Assembly (NCBI RefSeq): GCF_018304945.1
Contig: NZ_JAGQEE010000007.1
Span: forward strand, 62,001 to 126,000
Direction of reading: 5' to 3'
DNA from: Collimonas humicola
Lineage (GTDB): Bacteria > Pseudomonadota > Gammaproteobacteria > Burkholderiales > Burkholderiaceae_D
DNA length: 64,000 nt
The translations under genes were made by a program, and so were the position numbers. The notes beneath the pieces are model-generated. The model saw nothing but the letters and a program-made list of their open reading frames with translations, did not search any database and was not told the origin of the DNA. Of the stretch, positions 1-9,135 are shown piece by piece (the first letter of the stretch is position 1; the number at the start of each line of letters is the position of its first letter).

Positions 1-281
1 TCATGGCTTCGGTCTGTACCGGCGCCTTCCTGCTGGCCAAGGCCGGCCTCCTGAACGGGCTGGATGTGACGACGCATTGGGAAGACCTGGAGCAATTGCA
101 AGAGGGTTTTCCGAGCCTGAACGTGAAGAGCGGCGCAGCCTGGATAGATTGCGGTAAAGTAGTGACCTCCGGCGGCATATCGGCGGGCATCGACATGAGC
201 TTGCACCTGGTCGAGCGCTTGGCTGGACGTCCGCTGGCCGACGCCACCGCCAGACAGATGGAGTACCGATGGCTGCAATAG
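1..281 (+). CDS. DJ-1/PfpI family protein, 3' part (5' end outside the window)
   Basis: The reading frame is open at the left edge and ends with TAG at 279-281, so only about the last 92 residues are present. They contain the class I glutamine amidotransferase-like elbow S-V-C-T-G-A-F-L, whose Cys is the usual nucleophile of DJ-1/PfpI and isonitrile hydratase-like proteins, then a THW motif and a GGI(S)AGIDM segment typical of the family. No DNA-binding domain follows, so this is a stand-alone DJ-1 domain rather than a GlxA-type regulator. The next gene starts 13 bases before its stop, which suggests co-transcription. The substrate is unknown. Confidence 0.75.
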   Translation, partial: MASVCTGAFLLAKAGLLNGLDVTTHWEDLEQLQEGFPSLNVKSGAAWIDCGKVVTSGGISAGIDMSLHLVERLAGRPLADATARQMEYRWLQ

Positions 282-1276
282 CTGACAATTCGCGCCGGGC
301 CGGGACCACGATCCCGGTCTATTTCCTCCTGCGCGACGCCACCATGACGCTTGACCTGATGGGTCCGGCGGAGGTGCTGCGCTACGCCAACCGGATCGCC
401 GAGCGCGAAGGCCGCGCCGATTTTTTCGACCTGCGTTATGTCAGCGCGGCCGAGCGCATCAGCACCTCGCTCGGGCTCGGCCTGACCGGATTCGGTCCTT
501 TGCCGGACAGCCTGCCGCACAACGCCATGGTGGTGCTGCACGGCTGCGTCGGCAGCGACGACGATTTCAGCAGCGCCAACGACCAGCGCGCCGTCGCCTG
601 GCTGCGCGCCCAATGGCGGGATAGCCATCGCCTGCTGTGCAGCTGCACCGGCGCCTTGCTGGCCGGCTACGCAGGTTTGCTGGACGGCCGCCAGTGCACC
701 ACGCATCACAGCCATTGCGACGACTTGCGCCGCATCGCGCCGCGCGCCCATGTACTGGAAAACCGCATCTTCGTTGAAGACCGCAATATCTACACCAGCG
801 CCGGCGTCACCACCGGCATCGACCTGACGCTGCACGTGGTTGCGCAAATCGCCGGCCATGCCCGCAGCGCTTCGATTGCGCGCTCGCTGGTGATCTACAT
901 GCGCCGCGCCGGCAGCGATCCGCAGCTGTCGCCATGGCAGGCTTGCCGCAATCACTTGCACCCCGCGGTGCACCGGGTGCAGGACGCCGTCATCGGCGAC
1001 CCCGCCCGCGACTGGGACCTGCAGCAGCTGGCCGACATCGCCTGCACCAGCGAACGCCACCTCACCAGGCTGTTCCGCGAACATACCGGCTGCAGCCTGG
1101 TCGACTACATCCAGCGCATCCGCGTCGCCCTGGTGCGCGAACTGCTGACGCAATCCAAGCTCGACATGGAGCAGGTAGCGCAGCAGGCCGGCTTCAATTC
1201 AACCCGCCAGCTAAGACGCGTATGGAGCAAATTCGAAAATTTCCCACCCAGCCAGCAACGCCAGCTCAGTAGTTAA
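269..1276 (+). CDS. GlxA-family transcriptional regulator (DJ-1/PfpI domain plus AraC-type HTH)
   Basis: This 335-residue protein has an N-terminal DJ-1/PfpI-like sensor domain (about residues 14-190, with the elbow C-S-C-T-G-A near residue 125). A C-terminal AraC/XylS double helix-turn-helix follows (about 225-330), with LADIACTSERHLTRLFREH and VAQQAGFNSTRQLRRVW segments. The ATG at 269 lies inside the end of the preceding DJ-1 gene, so the pair is probably translationally coupled and the regulator may control its partner. The stop codon TAA lies at the outer edge of a long palindrome (1274-1331). Effector and targets cannot be read from the sequence. Confidence 0.88.
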   Translation: MAAIADNSRRAGTTIPVYFLLRDATMTLDLMGPAEVLRYANRIAEREGRADFFDLRYVSAAERISTSLGLGLTGFGPLPDSLPHNAMVVLHGCVGSDDDFSSANDQRAVAWLRAQWRDSHRLLCSCTGALLAGYAGLLDGRQCTTHHSHCDDLRRIAPRAHVLENRIFVEDRNIYTSAGVTTGIDLTLHVVAQIAGHARSASIARSLVIYMRRAGSDPQLSPWQACRNHLHPAVHRVQDAVIGDPARDWDLQQLADIACTSERHLTRLFREHTGCSLVDYIQRIRVALVRELLTQSKLDMEQVAQQAGFNSTRQLRRVWSKFENFPPSQQRQLSS

Positions 1277-1331
1277 ATGGGGTCAGAGTCGAATTTTTTG
1301 AAGAACAAAAATTCGACTCTGACCCCATTTA
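1274..1331. repeat. Perfect 25-bp inverted repeat with GGGGTCAGAGT core
   Basis: The arms at 1274-1298 and 1307-1331 are perfect complements separated by the 8-base loop tgaagaac. The arm contains GGGGTCAGAGTCGAATTTTT. The element starts within the stop codon of the preceding regulator and fills the gap to the convergent recJ gene, so its transcript would form a long hairpin at the 3' end of either gene and may act as a bidirectional terminator. The same core and the same loop recur at 10406-10467, which marks it as a dispersed repeat family rather than a chance hairpin. Confidence 0.9.
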
Positions 1332-1367
1332 GCGGACTACGGAGTACAAATATTTGCATCCGCCAAC

Positions 1368-3062
1368 CTACATCGGTTCCGCGTGCTCCACCATCAGCTG
1401 CACCTTGGTCACGCCGTTATATTCGTTCGCATCCAACCGGAACGCCACCTTAGCCTTGCTGCCCAGCTCATCGGTATGGCCGAACCAGATCGCGTCATAG
1501 CGTGTGCCATTGCGCTCCAGCAGCAGCTTCAGGTGCTTCTCCTTCAGGATGCGCTGGCTGACCACTCGGAACTCATCGCAAAACAGCGGCGGCGCAAAGC
1601 CCTGACCCCACACCTGGCCATCCATCAGCTCGATGAACTGCGTGGTGTAGTAGGCATCTTCCAGCGGGCCGTCGGTTTCCACCACGCGTTCCAGCTGGCT
1701 CTTGCCCAGCCACTCGCGCCCGACTTTTTCAAAGGCCTCGGCAAAGGCTTCAAACGCGTCGGCGCGGATAGTCAGTCCGGCAGCCATTGCATGGCCGCCG
1801 AATTTCTGGATCAGGCTGGGTGCGTGCTTGGACACCAGGTCCAGCGCATCGCGCAGATGAAAGCCGGGAATCGAGCGTCCCGAGCCCTTGATCAAGCCTT
1901 CGCCGCCCGGCGCAAAGGTAATCGTCGGCCGATAGAACTTGTCCTTCAGGCGTGACGCCACGATGCCGATCACGCCCTGATGCCATGAGGCGTCGAACAC
2001 GCTGATGGTGGTGCTGTCTTGCGGCTTGAAATCATCCAGCAAGGCCAGCGCGGTATCCTGCATGCCGGCTTCGATGTCGCGCCGCTCGCGGTTGATGGCA
2101 TCGAGCTGCTGAGCGATGGCCCAGGCGCGGCCTTCGTCGTCAGTGGTCAGGCATTCGATGCCGAGCGCCATGTCGGCCAGGCGGCCGGCCGCATTCAGGC
2201 GCGGTCCCAGTGCAAAGCCCAGGTCGAAAGGCGTGGCGCGGCGCGCCTCGCGCCCGGCGGCGCGGAACAGGGCGGCAATGCCGGCATGCATGCGGCCGGC
2301 GCGCATGCGCTTCAAGCCTTGCGCCACCAGGATGCGGTTGTTGGCGTCCAGCTTGACGACGTCGGCCACGGTGCCGAGCGCCACCAGGTCCAGCAGCACG
2401 TCCAGTTTCGGCTGGCTCTTGGCGTCGAACACGCCGCGCTTGCGCATTTCTGCGCGCAGCGCCAGCAAGACATAGAACATGACGCCGACGCCCGCCAGGT
2501 TTTTGCTGGGAAAGCCGCATTCCGGCTGGTTGGGATTGACGATGACGCGCGCCGCCGGCAAGGTGTCGGCCGGTAAGTGATGGTCGGTGACCACCACCTC
2601 GATGCCGCGCCGGTTGGCTTCTTCCACGCCGTCGATGCTGGCGATGCCGTTGTCGACCGTGACGATGATGTCGGGTGATTTCTCGCGCGCGGTCAGTTCG
2701 ACGATCTCCGGCGTCAGGCCGTAGCCGTATTCGAAGCGGTTCGGCACGATGAAATCGATGTTGGCGCCCAGCAGCCGCAAGCCGCGCAGGCCGACTGCGC
2801 AGGCGGTGGCGCCGTCGCAATCGTAGTCGGCGACGATCACCATTTTCTTTTGCGCGGCAATGGCGTCGGCCAGGAAGCTGGCGGCGGCGTCGATGTGCAG
2901 CAGGCCGGCGGGCGGGATCAGCGCCGTCAGTTCGCTTTCCAGCTCCTTGACGTCAAGCAGGCCGCGCGCGCTGTAGACGCGGGCCAGCACCGGATGGACG
3001 CCGCTCTGGTGCAGCCGTTCGGAGTCGCGGAAGGAATAGGGGCGGGTGGCGATACGGGTCAT
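1368..3062 (-). CDS. recJ: Single-stranded-DNA-specific exonuclease RecJ
   Basis: This is a 564-residue DHH-family 5'-3' exonuclease acting on single-stranded DNA in RecF-pathway recombination, mismatch repair and base excision repair. The metal-binding motifs are clear: ADYDCDG (Asp79, Asp81, Asp83), VTVDNG (Asp137) and TDHH (Asp160-His161-His162). LGTVADVV and GPRLNAAGRL follow, then the DHHA1 and C-terminal OB-type regions. The length is normal for RecJ. The start ATG overlaps the stop of the upstream unknown gene by four bases (ATGA), indicating translational coupling. The 3' end faces the palindrome at 1274-1331. Confidence 0.97.
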   Translation of the reverse strand: MTRIATRPYSFRDSERLHQSGVHPVLARVYSARGLLDVKELESELTALIPPAGLLHIDAAASFLADAIAAQKKMVIVADYDCDGATACAVGLRGLRLLGANIDFIVPNRFEYGYGLTPEIVELTAREKSPDIIVTVDNGIASIDGVEEANRRGIEVVVTDHHLPADTLPAARVIVNPNQPECGFPSKNLAGVGVMFYVLLALRAEMRKRGVFDAKSQPKLDVLLDLVALGTVADVVKLDANNRILVAQGLKRMRAGRMHAGIAALFRAAGREARRATPFDLGFALGPRLNAAGRLADMALGIECLTTDDEGRAWAIAQQLDAINRERRDIEAGMQDTALALLDDFKPQDSTTISVFDASWHQGVIGIVASRLKDKFYRPTITFAPGGEGLIKGSGRSIPGFHLRDALDLVSKHAPSLIQKFGGHAMAAGLTIRADAFEAFAEAFEKVGREWLGKSQLERVVETDGPLEDAYYTTQFIELMDGQVWGQGFAPPLFCDEFRVVSQRILKEKHLKLLLERNGTRYDAIWFGHTDELGSKAKVAFRLDANEYNGVTKVQLMVEHAEPM

Positions 3063-4132
3063 GGCAGCAATCTGTCGAGGGTTGGCTTGAGCCAGAATTT
3101 TTTTAACGCGAAGCGGCTGGTGCTCAGTTCAAGCACGTGGCTGCTGTCGGTAATGACGAGGGACAGGCTATCCAGACGCCCCTGTTGCATGGCTTGCAGC
3201 AAGGGTGCGAACCAGGCGCTTTCCATGGCTTTCAGCTGTTCCAGCCAGCTCGACCATTCGCCGGTGAGGGCCGGCTGGATCAGCGGGTCCAGCGTCAGCA
3301 GGCCTTTTTCAGGCTTGGCGGCGATGACATCGGCTGCGCCGGCATTGGTGCGGGCAGCCTTGGCATACTGGCCGAGACCGTTGAAGCCGTCCGGCAGATT
3401 GAATACCTCGCGCTGGCCGGCGCTTGACGCTGCAGCCGGCGAGCCGCCCCATAGCCACAGGGAGTTGACTGCCTGACGGCCTTGCATCTGGCGGCGTTCG
3501 TTCAGGGGATGGGCGAACCATAGCATCTGCACTTCATTCTGCAGCTTGCGCCAGGCGCGGGCGCCTTCGCCTTGCGGCATCCAGATGTCGATGTTATGGC
3601 CGCAAGCGGCGTCCGGCGTCGAGGTAAGCAGCCCCTGCCAGTCGTCGGCGCGCATGAACCAAGTGTTGGCGCTGCCGTAGACCAGTTCGCGGTCAACTTC
3701 GGCAAACAGCGGCGCCGCGGCATCGAACAGTTCACGCGAATCCGACTCGGACAGGCCGATCTGGCGGATATCGGTCAGCACCAGGTGATCGCGGGCGATA
3801 TGGATGTGTGCCGGGTGCAGCATGAACCACGCGCCTTGCTCCGCCGGCAGGCCCAGCGCGCGCATGGCGGCGCAGGCCAGGGCAGGGCTGTTATGTGCGT
3901 CATGTCCTTGCTCGGGACTCGCAGGAGAAAACGGCGGCAGGGGAAATTGCGAGCTTAGCCACATTTCATGCGGCAGGGCGCGTGCAAAATCGTCGAACTC
4001 TCGACGGGAATGCTGATTTTTTGCGCGCGCCATCAGCGTGGCAAGGGCGGGCAGCTTCAATTCGCGCAATAAATCGCGCGCCAGTTCCGGTGGAGGCAGG
4101 CCGAATGGCAATAGGATAGTTAAATGACTCAT
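3059..4132 (-). CDS. Conserved hypothetical protein coupled to recJ
   Basis: This 357-residue soluble protein starts MSHLTILLPFGLPPPELARD. I chose the ATG at 4132 because the frame upstream of it runs antisense through the DinB gene and has no protein-like character. There is no signal peptide or membrane segment. A protein of this type often precedes recJ in Burkholderiales and is sometimes named phosphoglycerate mutase-like, but I see no alkaline-phosphatase-fold metal motifs that would prove that role. Its stop overlaps the recJ start (ATGA), so the two are co-translated. The function is unknown; a link to RecJ is suggested by position only. Confidence 0.8.
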   Translation of the reverse strand: MSHLTILLPFGLPPPELARDLLRELKLPALATLMARAKNQHSRREFDDFARALPHEMWLSSQFPLPPFSPASPEQGHDAHNSPALACAAMRALGLPAEQGAWFMLHPAHIHIARDHLVLTDIRQIGLSESDSRELFDAAAPLFAEVDRELVYGSANTWFMRADDWQGLLTSTPDAACGHNIDIWMPQGEGARAWRKLQNEVQMLWFAHPLNERRQMQGRQAVNSLWLWGGSPAAASSAGQREVFNLPDGFNGLGQYAKAARTNAGAADVIAAKPEKGLLTLDPLIQPALTGEWSSWLEQLKAMESAWFAPLLQAMQQGRLDSLSLVITDSSHVLELSTSRFALKKFWLKPTLDRLLP

Positions 4133-4276
4133 GGCGAGATTGTAGGGCATCCGGCGGGGAGGCGGCGAATTTGGCGGGATTTGGCCCGTCGGATCGTGAT
4201 CGGGGAGAAAATGTAAGGATGGAGAAAACCCGATAGAATTTCCCCAATCTTTCATCGCCAGACGACGCCAGCCATC

Positions 4277-4795
4277 ATGAACGCAAAAAACCTGTTTACT
4301 ACCCTGTTTGAATACAAAGCCTGGGCCAACGACACCTTGTTTGCCGCCGTCAGCGCTTTGCCGCAGGATGCGCACGAGCGCGAAAAGCATGACGCGACGC
4401 GCATCCTGAATCATGCCTACGTGGTGGACCGCATATTTGAAGCCAATCTGCAGCGCCTGCCGCACGACTACAAGGGCTTGAATACGCCGGCTACTCCTGC
4501 GCTTGCCGATCTGCGCGCGGCGGTGCGCGAGACCGATGGCTGGCTGCTGGCGTATGCGGGCGGCCTGAGCGAAGCGGAGCTTGATGAAACCGTCGACTTC
4601 ATTTTCGTCGACGGCTCGCCGGGGCGGATGTCGCGTGCCGAAATGCTGATGCATGTGCTCACGCATGGCAATTACCATCGCGGCGCGGTCGGCCGTATCC
4701 TTGCGCAGATCGGTGTGCCGCCGCAGCGCGATACGCTCACGGTGTTTATGCATCGGCCGGAGCGTGCGTCTGCCGGCCAGTTGCAGACGTCGTAG
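4277..4795 (+). CDS. DinB-family putative metal-dependent enzyme
   Basis: This 172-residue protein has the DinB/YfiT four-helix bundle pattern, with the three metal-ligand histidines in the usual places: His46 (ILNHAYVVDRIF) and His130 and His134 (HVLTHGNYHRG). The N-terminal segment FEYKAWANDTLF is typical. Members include thiol-dependent transferases and hydrolases, often stress-related; the substrate here is unknown. It is transcribed divergently from the recJ-linked gene and converges on the PstS-like gene with a gap of only 15 bases. Confidence 0.88.
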   Translation: MNAKNLFTTLFEYKAWANDTLFAAVSALPQDAHEREKHDATRILNHAYVVDRIFEANLQRLPHDYKGLNTPATPALADLRAAVRETDGWLLAYAGGLSEAELDETVDFIFVDGSPGRMSRAEMLMHVLTHGNYHRGAVGRILAQIGVPPQRDTLTVFMHRPERASAGQLQTS

Positions 4796-4810
4796 CCGTC
4801 GGCTGCTGTA

Positions 4811-5875
4811 TTAGTCCAGCTTCTTGATTTCCTTCTTCAAATCGTCCGCCGACAAAGGCAGGTATCCAGTCTTGCTGCCGGCGGCGCCGGCCATCAGGTT
4901 TTGCCCGGCGGGCGACAGGATCAGCTTCAGGTAATTCCTGTACTGTTCGTCCAGCGGCTGAGCCGGAGGCCGGTTCAGATACAGCTGCACATACACCGCC
5001 GGCGGATATTTTCCCGAGGCTACATTGTCGCGAGACGGCGTGACGGCAGCCGTGCCATCAGCCGCCGACAAGGGCAATATGCGCAGCAATTCCGGCAGCG
5101 CAGCGGTGTCGCCCGGAGCGAGCAAGGCAATCCCGTAAGGATCATCCGCGACTGCGGCCAATACCGCTTGCCGGCTGTCCAGCGCCTCGTAGTGCGAAGC
5201 GTACGAGTGCTTGCCGAGATGCCCGGTGCGCAACACCGTGGCGCTGCCGCCGTCGTCGCGCAGGCCGTACAGATGGATGCGGCGCTGTTGCCAGCTATCT
5301 TTCAATCCCAGTTGCGACCAGAAATTGATGTTGCCGGCGGCGGCGCCCGCGGTGAATACCCGGGCCAGTTGTTGCATGCTCAGGCCGGGCAGGGGATTGC
5401 GCCGGTTGACATAGACCGCGGGCGCGTTCTGGCCGTAGCCGGCGTAGCCGATGCGCAGCAGGAACGGCGCGTAGCCCCAGACTTGCCGGAAGGCGGCGAT
5501 TTCGGCGGCGCTTGCTTCATGGGTGACTACGACGATGGAGGCGGCGCCAGCGGTCAGCGCCGGCAAGCCGGTGACGGATCCCTTGAGCGCCATGTCGATG
5601 CGCACCGCCGGTTGCGTACCGGCGAACATGGCGTTGATCTGTGTGAACAGATCCGACGTGCCCTCGGCGCCGGCCAGGGTCAAGCGTACTGCATCGCGTT
5701 GCGGCTGGTTTGAGGCGGCTGCCGCGCTCAGCTTGTCTGGCTCGGGAGCCGACATGGCAGCGGAGCTTGCCGCTAACGCTAAAAGACATAGTGAAAAAAC
5801 GACGGATACTGCCTGCGGCACCGATGTGCGCATGCGTGAGCTGATGTTCATGGAATACCGAAAGAAATGGGACAT
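4811..5875 (-). CDS. PstS-like periplasmic substrate-binding protein (first of two paralogues, downstream)
   Basis: This secreted protein of about 354 residues has the PBP-like fold of phosphate-binding PstS proteins. A signal peptide is evident (VVFSLCLLALAASSAAMSA), followed by a TLAGAEGTSDLFTQINAMF start of the first lobe and a C-terminal lobe with YVQLYLNRPP and NYLKLILSPAGQ. I used the ATG at 5875; an ATG at 5851 would also give a good signal peptide. It lies 8 bases behind the next PstS-like gene, with which it shares layout and an LKKL-type tail, so the pair looks like a tandem duplication. No permease or ATPase gene is near, so it is not a normal Pst transporter component. Confidence 0.8.
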   Translation of the reverse strand: MSHFFRYSMNISSRMRTSVPQAVSVVFSLCLLALAASSAAMSAPEPDKLSAAAASNQPQRDAVRLTLAGAEGTSDLFTQINAMFAGTQPAVRIDMALKGSVTGLPALTAGAASIVVVTHEASAAEIAAFRQVWGYAPFLLRIGYAGYGQNAPAVYVNRRNPLPGLSMQQLARVFTAGAAAGNINFWSQLGLKDSWQQRRIHLYGLRDDGGSATVLRTGHLGKHSYASHYEALDSRQAVLAAVADDPYGIALLAPGDTAALPELLRILPLSAADGTAAVTPSRDNVASGKYPPAVYVQLYLNRPPAQPLDEQYRNYLKLILSPAGQNLMAGAAGSKTGYLPLSADDLKKEIKKLD

Positions 5876-5883
5876 GGCAAGCG

Positions 5884-6903
5884 TCAATCCAGCTTGCGCA
5901 ATTCAGCAAGGACTTCCGCCGCCGACAAGGGAATATACCCGCCGGCCTGGCTGGCGATGATTTCCTGGCCCTGGCGCGAGAGCACCAGGCGCAGGTACTC
6001 CTTTGCGACCGGGTCGAGCGCTTTGCCGGGTTCGCGCCGCAGATAGAAATACACATAGCGGCCGTATGGATAGCTGCCGGCGGCGACTTCCTGACGGCTG
6101 CCGCGCGTTTCGCTGCGCCCGTCTTCGGAGACAATGGCGAGCTGCCTGAGTGCGGCGTTTTCATGGCCGATGGCGGCAAACGCAATGCCGGCCGGATCCT
6201 GTTCCAGCCGTTTCAGGATGGTTTCGGTGCTGCCCCATTGTTCGTAGGCCGGCGTGAAAGTGCGTCCTTGCAGCGGCCCGGCCTGCATGTAGGTGCCCAT
6301 GCCGGTGTATTCGGGTGTGCCGAAAGGGTGGATGGCGCGTTCCTTCCAGTCGCCGCCGGCGCCCAGCTGGCCCCAGTGGGAAAGGTCGCCTTCCGGATTG
6401 CCGTTGCTGAAGATGCGCGCCACCTGGCGTGCGCTCAGGCGTTCGACCGGATTGACGCGGTTGACGTAGATGCCGATCGAGTACGACATCTCCTGCTGCG
6501 CGTCGTCGGAGGTATGGGCGATGCGGATTTCCAGCGGCGGTGCGCCGACGGCTTTTTCATAGGCTTCCAGCTCGGCCGCATTGGCGCCGCGTCCCATCGG
6601 ACCGAACAGCATGCGCCCGTATGTCAGCAGCGGCATGGTGGCGGTGGTGCCTTTGATGTGGCCGGCAAAGCGCAGGCCTGGATGGCTGCTGGCGAACAAG
6701 GCATTGAAGCGGTCGATCACGAACTGCGCGTGCTCGGCGCCGCCGATGCGGATGGCGCCTTGCTCATCCAGGTAGCTGGCCTGGGCCGGCAGTTGCACGC
6801 TGCGCGCCTGATACTCAGGCAGGCCGGGATCCAGCTCCGCCATCGCCGCGCCGGCGCAGCATGACAGCGCGGCAGCCAGCAGCGTTCTTGAATACACAGA
6901 CAT
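5884..6903 (-). CDS. PstS-like periplasmic substrate-binding protein (second paralogue, next to TonB receptor)
   Basis: This protein has about 339 residues, with signal peptide SRTLLAAALSCCAGAAMA and mature start ELDPGLPEYQ. The PBP-like domain has IRIGGAEHAQFVIDRFNALF in lobe one and YPYGRYVYFYLRREPGKALD plus EYLRLVLSRQGQ in lobe two. The start at 6903 is preceded by GAGG at 9-base spacing, and that site overlaps the TGA of the TonB receptor gene; the ATG at 6912 is less well placed. It therefore sits in the same Fur-linked transcript as the receptor. Ligand unknown: phosphate, or a ferric or siderophore complex, are possible. Confidence 0.82.
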   Translation of the reverse strand: MSVYSRTLLAAALSCCAGAAMAELDPGLPEYQARSVQLPAQASYLDEQGAIRIGGAEHAQFVIDRFNALFASSHPGLRFAGHIKGTTATMPLLTYGRMLFGPMGRGANAAELEAYEKAVGAPPLEIRIAHTSDDAQQEMSYSIGIYVNRVNPVERLSARQVARIFSNGNPEGDLSHWGQLGAGGDWKERAIHPFGTPEYTGMGTYMQAGPLQGRTFTPAYEQWGSTETILKRLEQDPAGIAFAAIGHENAALRQLAIVSEDGRSETRGSRQEVAAGSYPYGRYVYFYLRREPGKALDPVAKEYLRLVLSRQGQEIIASQAGGYIPLSAAEVLAELRKLD

Positions 6904-6914
6904 GGCTGTCATCC

Positions 6915-9074
6915 TCAGAAATTGAGCTTGGCGCTGAGCGCCAACTCGCGGCCGGCGCCGATATTGACGAAGGGCGTGCCGCTGCAGCAGCTGGCGGTGT
7001 AATAAGTCGAATCGAAAAGATTCTTGACGTTGAACTGCCAGTCTACCGATTGGCCTTCGATCAAAGTGTTCCACGACACGAACGCATCCATCACGCGGCC
7101 GTAAGGCAGGTGGTAGACCTTGCCGCTGCCGTCGCCCACCGGCAGGCTGCTGAACACGCGGGCGCCGGCGCCCGCGCGGACGCGGCCTTCGACCGGGCCA
7201 AGACGCGAGATGCCGAAATCGCGCGTCAGGTACAGCGAAGCCGTATGCTTCGGCGTGTTCGGCAAGGGATTGCCGGCCAGCTTGGGGTCGTCGGCGTAGC
7301 GCGCTTCGGTGTAGGCATAGCTGCCGACCAGGCTCAGGTTCTTGCTGATGCGGCCGGTGGCGTCGAACTCCAGGCCGCGCGAGCGCGCCTTGCCGGCATT
7401 GCGGGTGTAGTTGATGCCGTTGATGGTTTCGGTGGTCTGGATGTTGCGCTTCTGGATATCGAATACCGCCAGCGTCGCCGTCAGGTTTTCGGTTTCCAGC
7501 TTGGAGCCGATCTCATAGCCCTTGGCCAGTTCCGGCGGCAGCTCGCCGATCGGCGTGGCGATCGAAGTATTCGGCTTGAACGATTCGCTGTAGCTGGCGT
7601 ACATCGACCAGTCCGGCGCCAGCTTGTAGACCACGCCGGCGCGCGGCGTCGCCCGTCCGGCGGCGACCTTGCTGCCGACGATGAAGGGACGGCCTTTGCC
7701 GGTCAGTTCGTTGAAATATTCGTAGCGGGCGCCGGCCAGCAGGATCCAGCGTTCATCCAGGTGGATCGAGTCCTGCAGGAATACGCCGCGCGAGATCAGC
7801 TTGTCGGTCTGGTCGCTGTCGGCCGGGCTGATCTTGCTGCCGGCAGGCGTCAGCTGGCCGTAGACCGGGTTGTAGATGTTGAACTGGGTGTTGCTCGGGC
7901 CGCGATAAAGATCGCCCAGTACGCGGTAGTTGCGCATGTAGTCGACGCCGCCGACGATGTCGTGGCGCACATCGCCCCAGTTGAATTTTCCTTCCAGGTT
8001 CAAGGTCAGTGTGTGCGCCGACTGCACGCCGTTCTGGGTGGCGTCGACGCGCCGGGTGGCGGCGCCGGTGGCATAGTTGACTGACAGCACGCGCGCCTGC
8101 CAGTCGTTGTAATAGCTGCGGCTGAAGCCGTAGCCGCCGTGCAGGGTCCAGTCGGCGTTGAGCTTGTGGTCGAAGCGCAGGTTGACGGCGTCGGAACGGC
8201 CGGCCGAGACGTTGTAGGCTTCGTCGAAGCGGCGTTCCTTGGGCGTTGCCACCGGATTGCCGGTGCGCGGATCGATGATGGTGCCGCGGTCGATCGGCAC
8301 CGAATAATTCATGTGCTCGTAGGCGAACGACAGCGTGGTGTCGCGGCCATACCAGGCCAGCGACGGCGCCACCACCGACTGCGTGGTTTCGCCGAAATTG
8401 CGCCAATAGTTGTTGCGCTGATGGTCGGCGATCAGCCGGTAAGCCAGTCCGGAATCGCCGATCGGTCCGGTCAGGTCGATCTGTTCGCTGATGCCGCCGT
8501 AGCTGGAGCCGCTGAGCATGACGGAACGCTGGTTTTCCAGCAGCGGCTTCTTGCTGATGACATTGATCACGCCGCCCGGATCCATGCTGCCATAGAGCAT
8601 GGAGGAGGGCCCTTTCAGCACTTCGATGCGCTCAGTGGTCGGGGTGAAATTGCGCGGCTGGACCGACAGCATGCCGTCGCGCAGCATGGAGTTGTCGCGG
8701 TTGTCGCCGAAGCCGCGCTTGATGATGGCGTCCAGCGTGCCGCCCAGCGTATTGCCCATGCGGATGCCGGAGACCGTATCCAGCGATTCCGCCAGGCTGC
8801 TCGGCTGGCGGTCCTGCAGGAACTGGGAGGTGACAACACTGACCGCCTGCGGCACGTCGATCAGGGCAGCGTCGCTGCGGCTGGCGACGGAAGCGCGTTT
8901 CGCCTGGTAGCCGTTTTCGGCCGGATTACCGCCATCCCGGCTGGCTTTGACAGAGACCGTGGGCAGCACGTTTTCGGCTGCCGCGGCGTTGTTGTTTGAC
9001 TGTGTCGGCAGATCCGCTGCCATCGCGCCGTGCGTCAGCACGAGCGAACATATTCCTACTAATCGTTTTTTCAA
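6915..9074 (-). CDS. TonB-dependent siderophore receptor
   Basis: This 719-residue outer-membrane receptor has a signal peptide (MKKRLVGICSLVLTHGAMAA), a plug domain with VPQAVSVVTSQFLQDRQPSS, KRGFGDNRDNSMLRDG and RIEVLKGPSSMLYG-DPGGVINVISKKP, a 22-strand barrel, and a terminal strand ending in Phe (ALSAKLNF). The pattern fits the FhuA/FoxA/FcuA group of hydroxamate-type siderophore receptors; the exact ligand cannot be told. A Fur box lies 62-80 bases upstream of the start. It is the first gene of a transcript that continues into two PstS-like proteins. No TonB-ExbBD or siderophore synthesis genes are in the window. Confidence 0.94.
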   Translation of the reverse strand: MKKRLVGICSLVLTHGAMAADLPTQSNNNAAAAENVLPTVSVKASRDGGNPAENGYQAKRASVASRSDAALIDVPQAVSVVTSQFLQDRQPSSLAESLDTVSGIRMGNTLGGTLDAIIKRGFGDNRDNSMLRDGMLSVQPRNFTPTTERIEVLKGPSSMLYGSMDPGGVINVISKKPLLENQRSVMLSGSSYGGISEQIDLTGPIGDSGLAYRLIADHQRNNYWRNFGETTQSVVAPSLAWYGRDTTLSFAYEHMNYSVPIDRGTIIDPRTGNPVATPKERRFDEAYNVSAGRSDAVNLRFDHKLNADWTLHGGYGFSRSYYNDWQARVLSVNYATGAATRRVDATQNGVQSAHTLTLNLEGKFNWGDVRHDIVGGVDYMRNYRVLGDLYRGPSNTQFNIYNPVYGQLTPAGSKISPADSDQTDKLISRGVFLQDSIHLDERWILLAGARYEYFNELTGKGRPFIVGSKVAAGRATPRAGVVYKLAPDWSMYASYSESFKPNTSIATPIGELPPELAKGYEIGSKLETENLTATLAVFDIQKRNIQTTETINGINYTRNAGKARSRGLEFDATGRISKNLSLVGSYAYTEARYADDPKLAGNPLPNTPKHTASLYLTRDFGISRLGPVEGRVRAGAGARVFSSLPVGDGSGKVYHLPYGRVMDAFVSWNTLIEGQSVDWQFNVKNLFDSTYYTASCCSGTPFVNIGAGRELALSAKLNF

Positions 9075-9135
9075 AACCTTATCCTCACCGAGTTGCTTAT
9101 AGTTAATTTTATTTTTGTAATAGCCGTCATTATAT

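Noticed and set aside
4133-4753. Upstream extension of the recJ-linked hypothetical gene to 4753
   Set aside because: The extra 207 codons run antisense through the DinB-like gene, which has clear metal-ligand motifs, and the ATG at 4132 gives a protein-like N-terminus.
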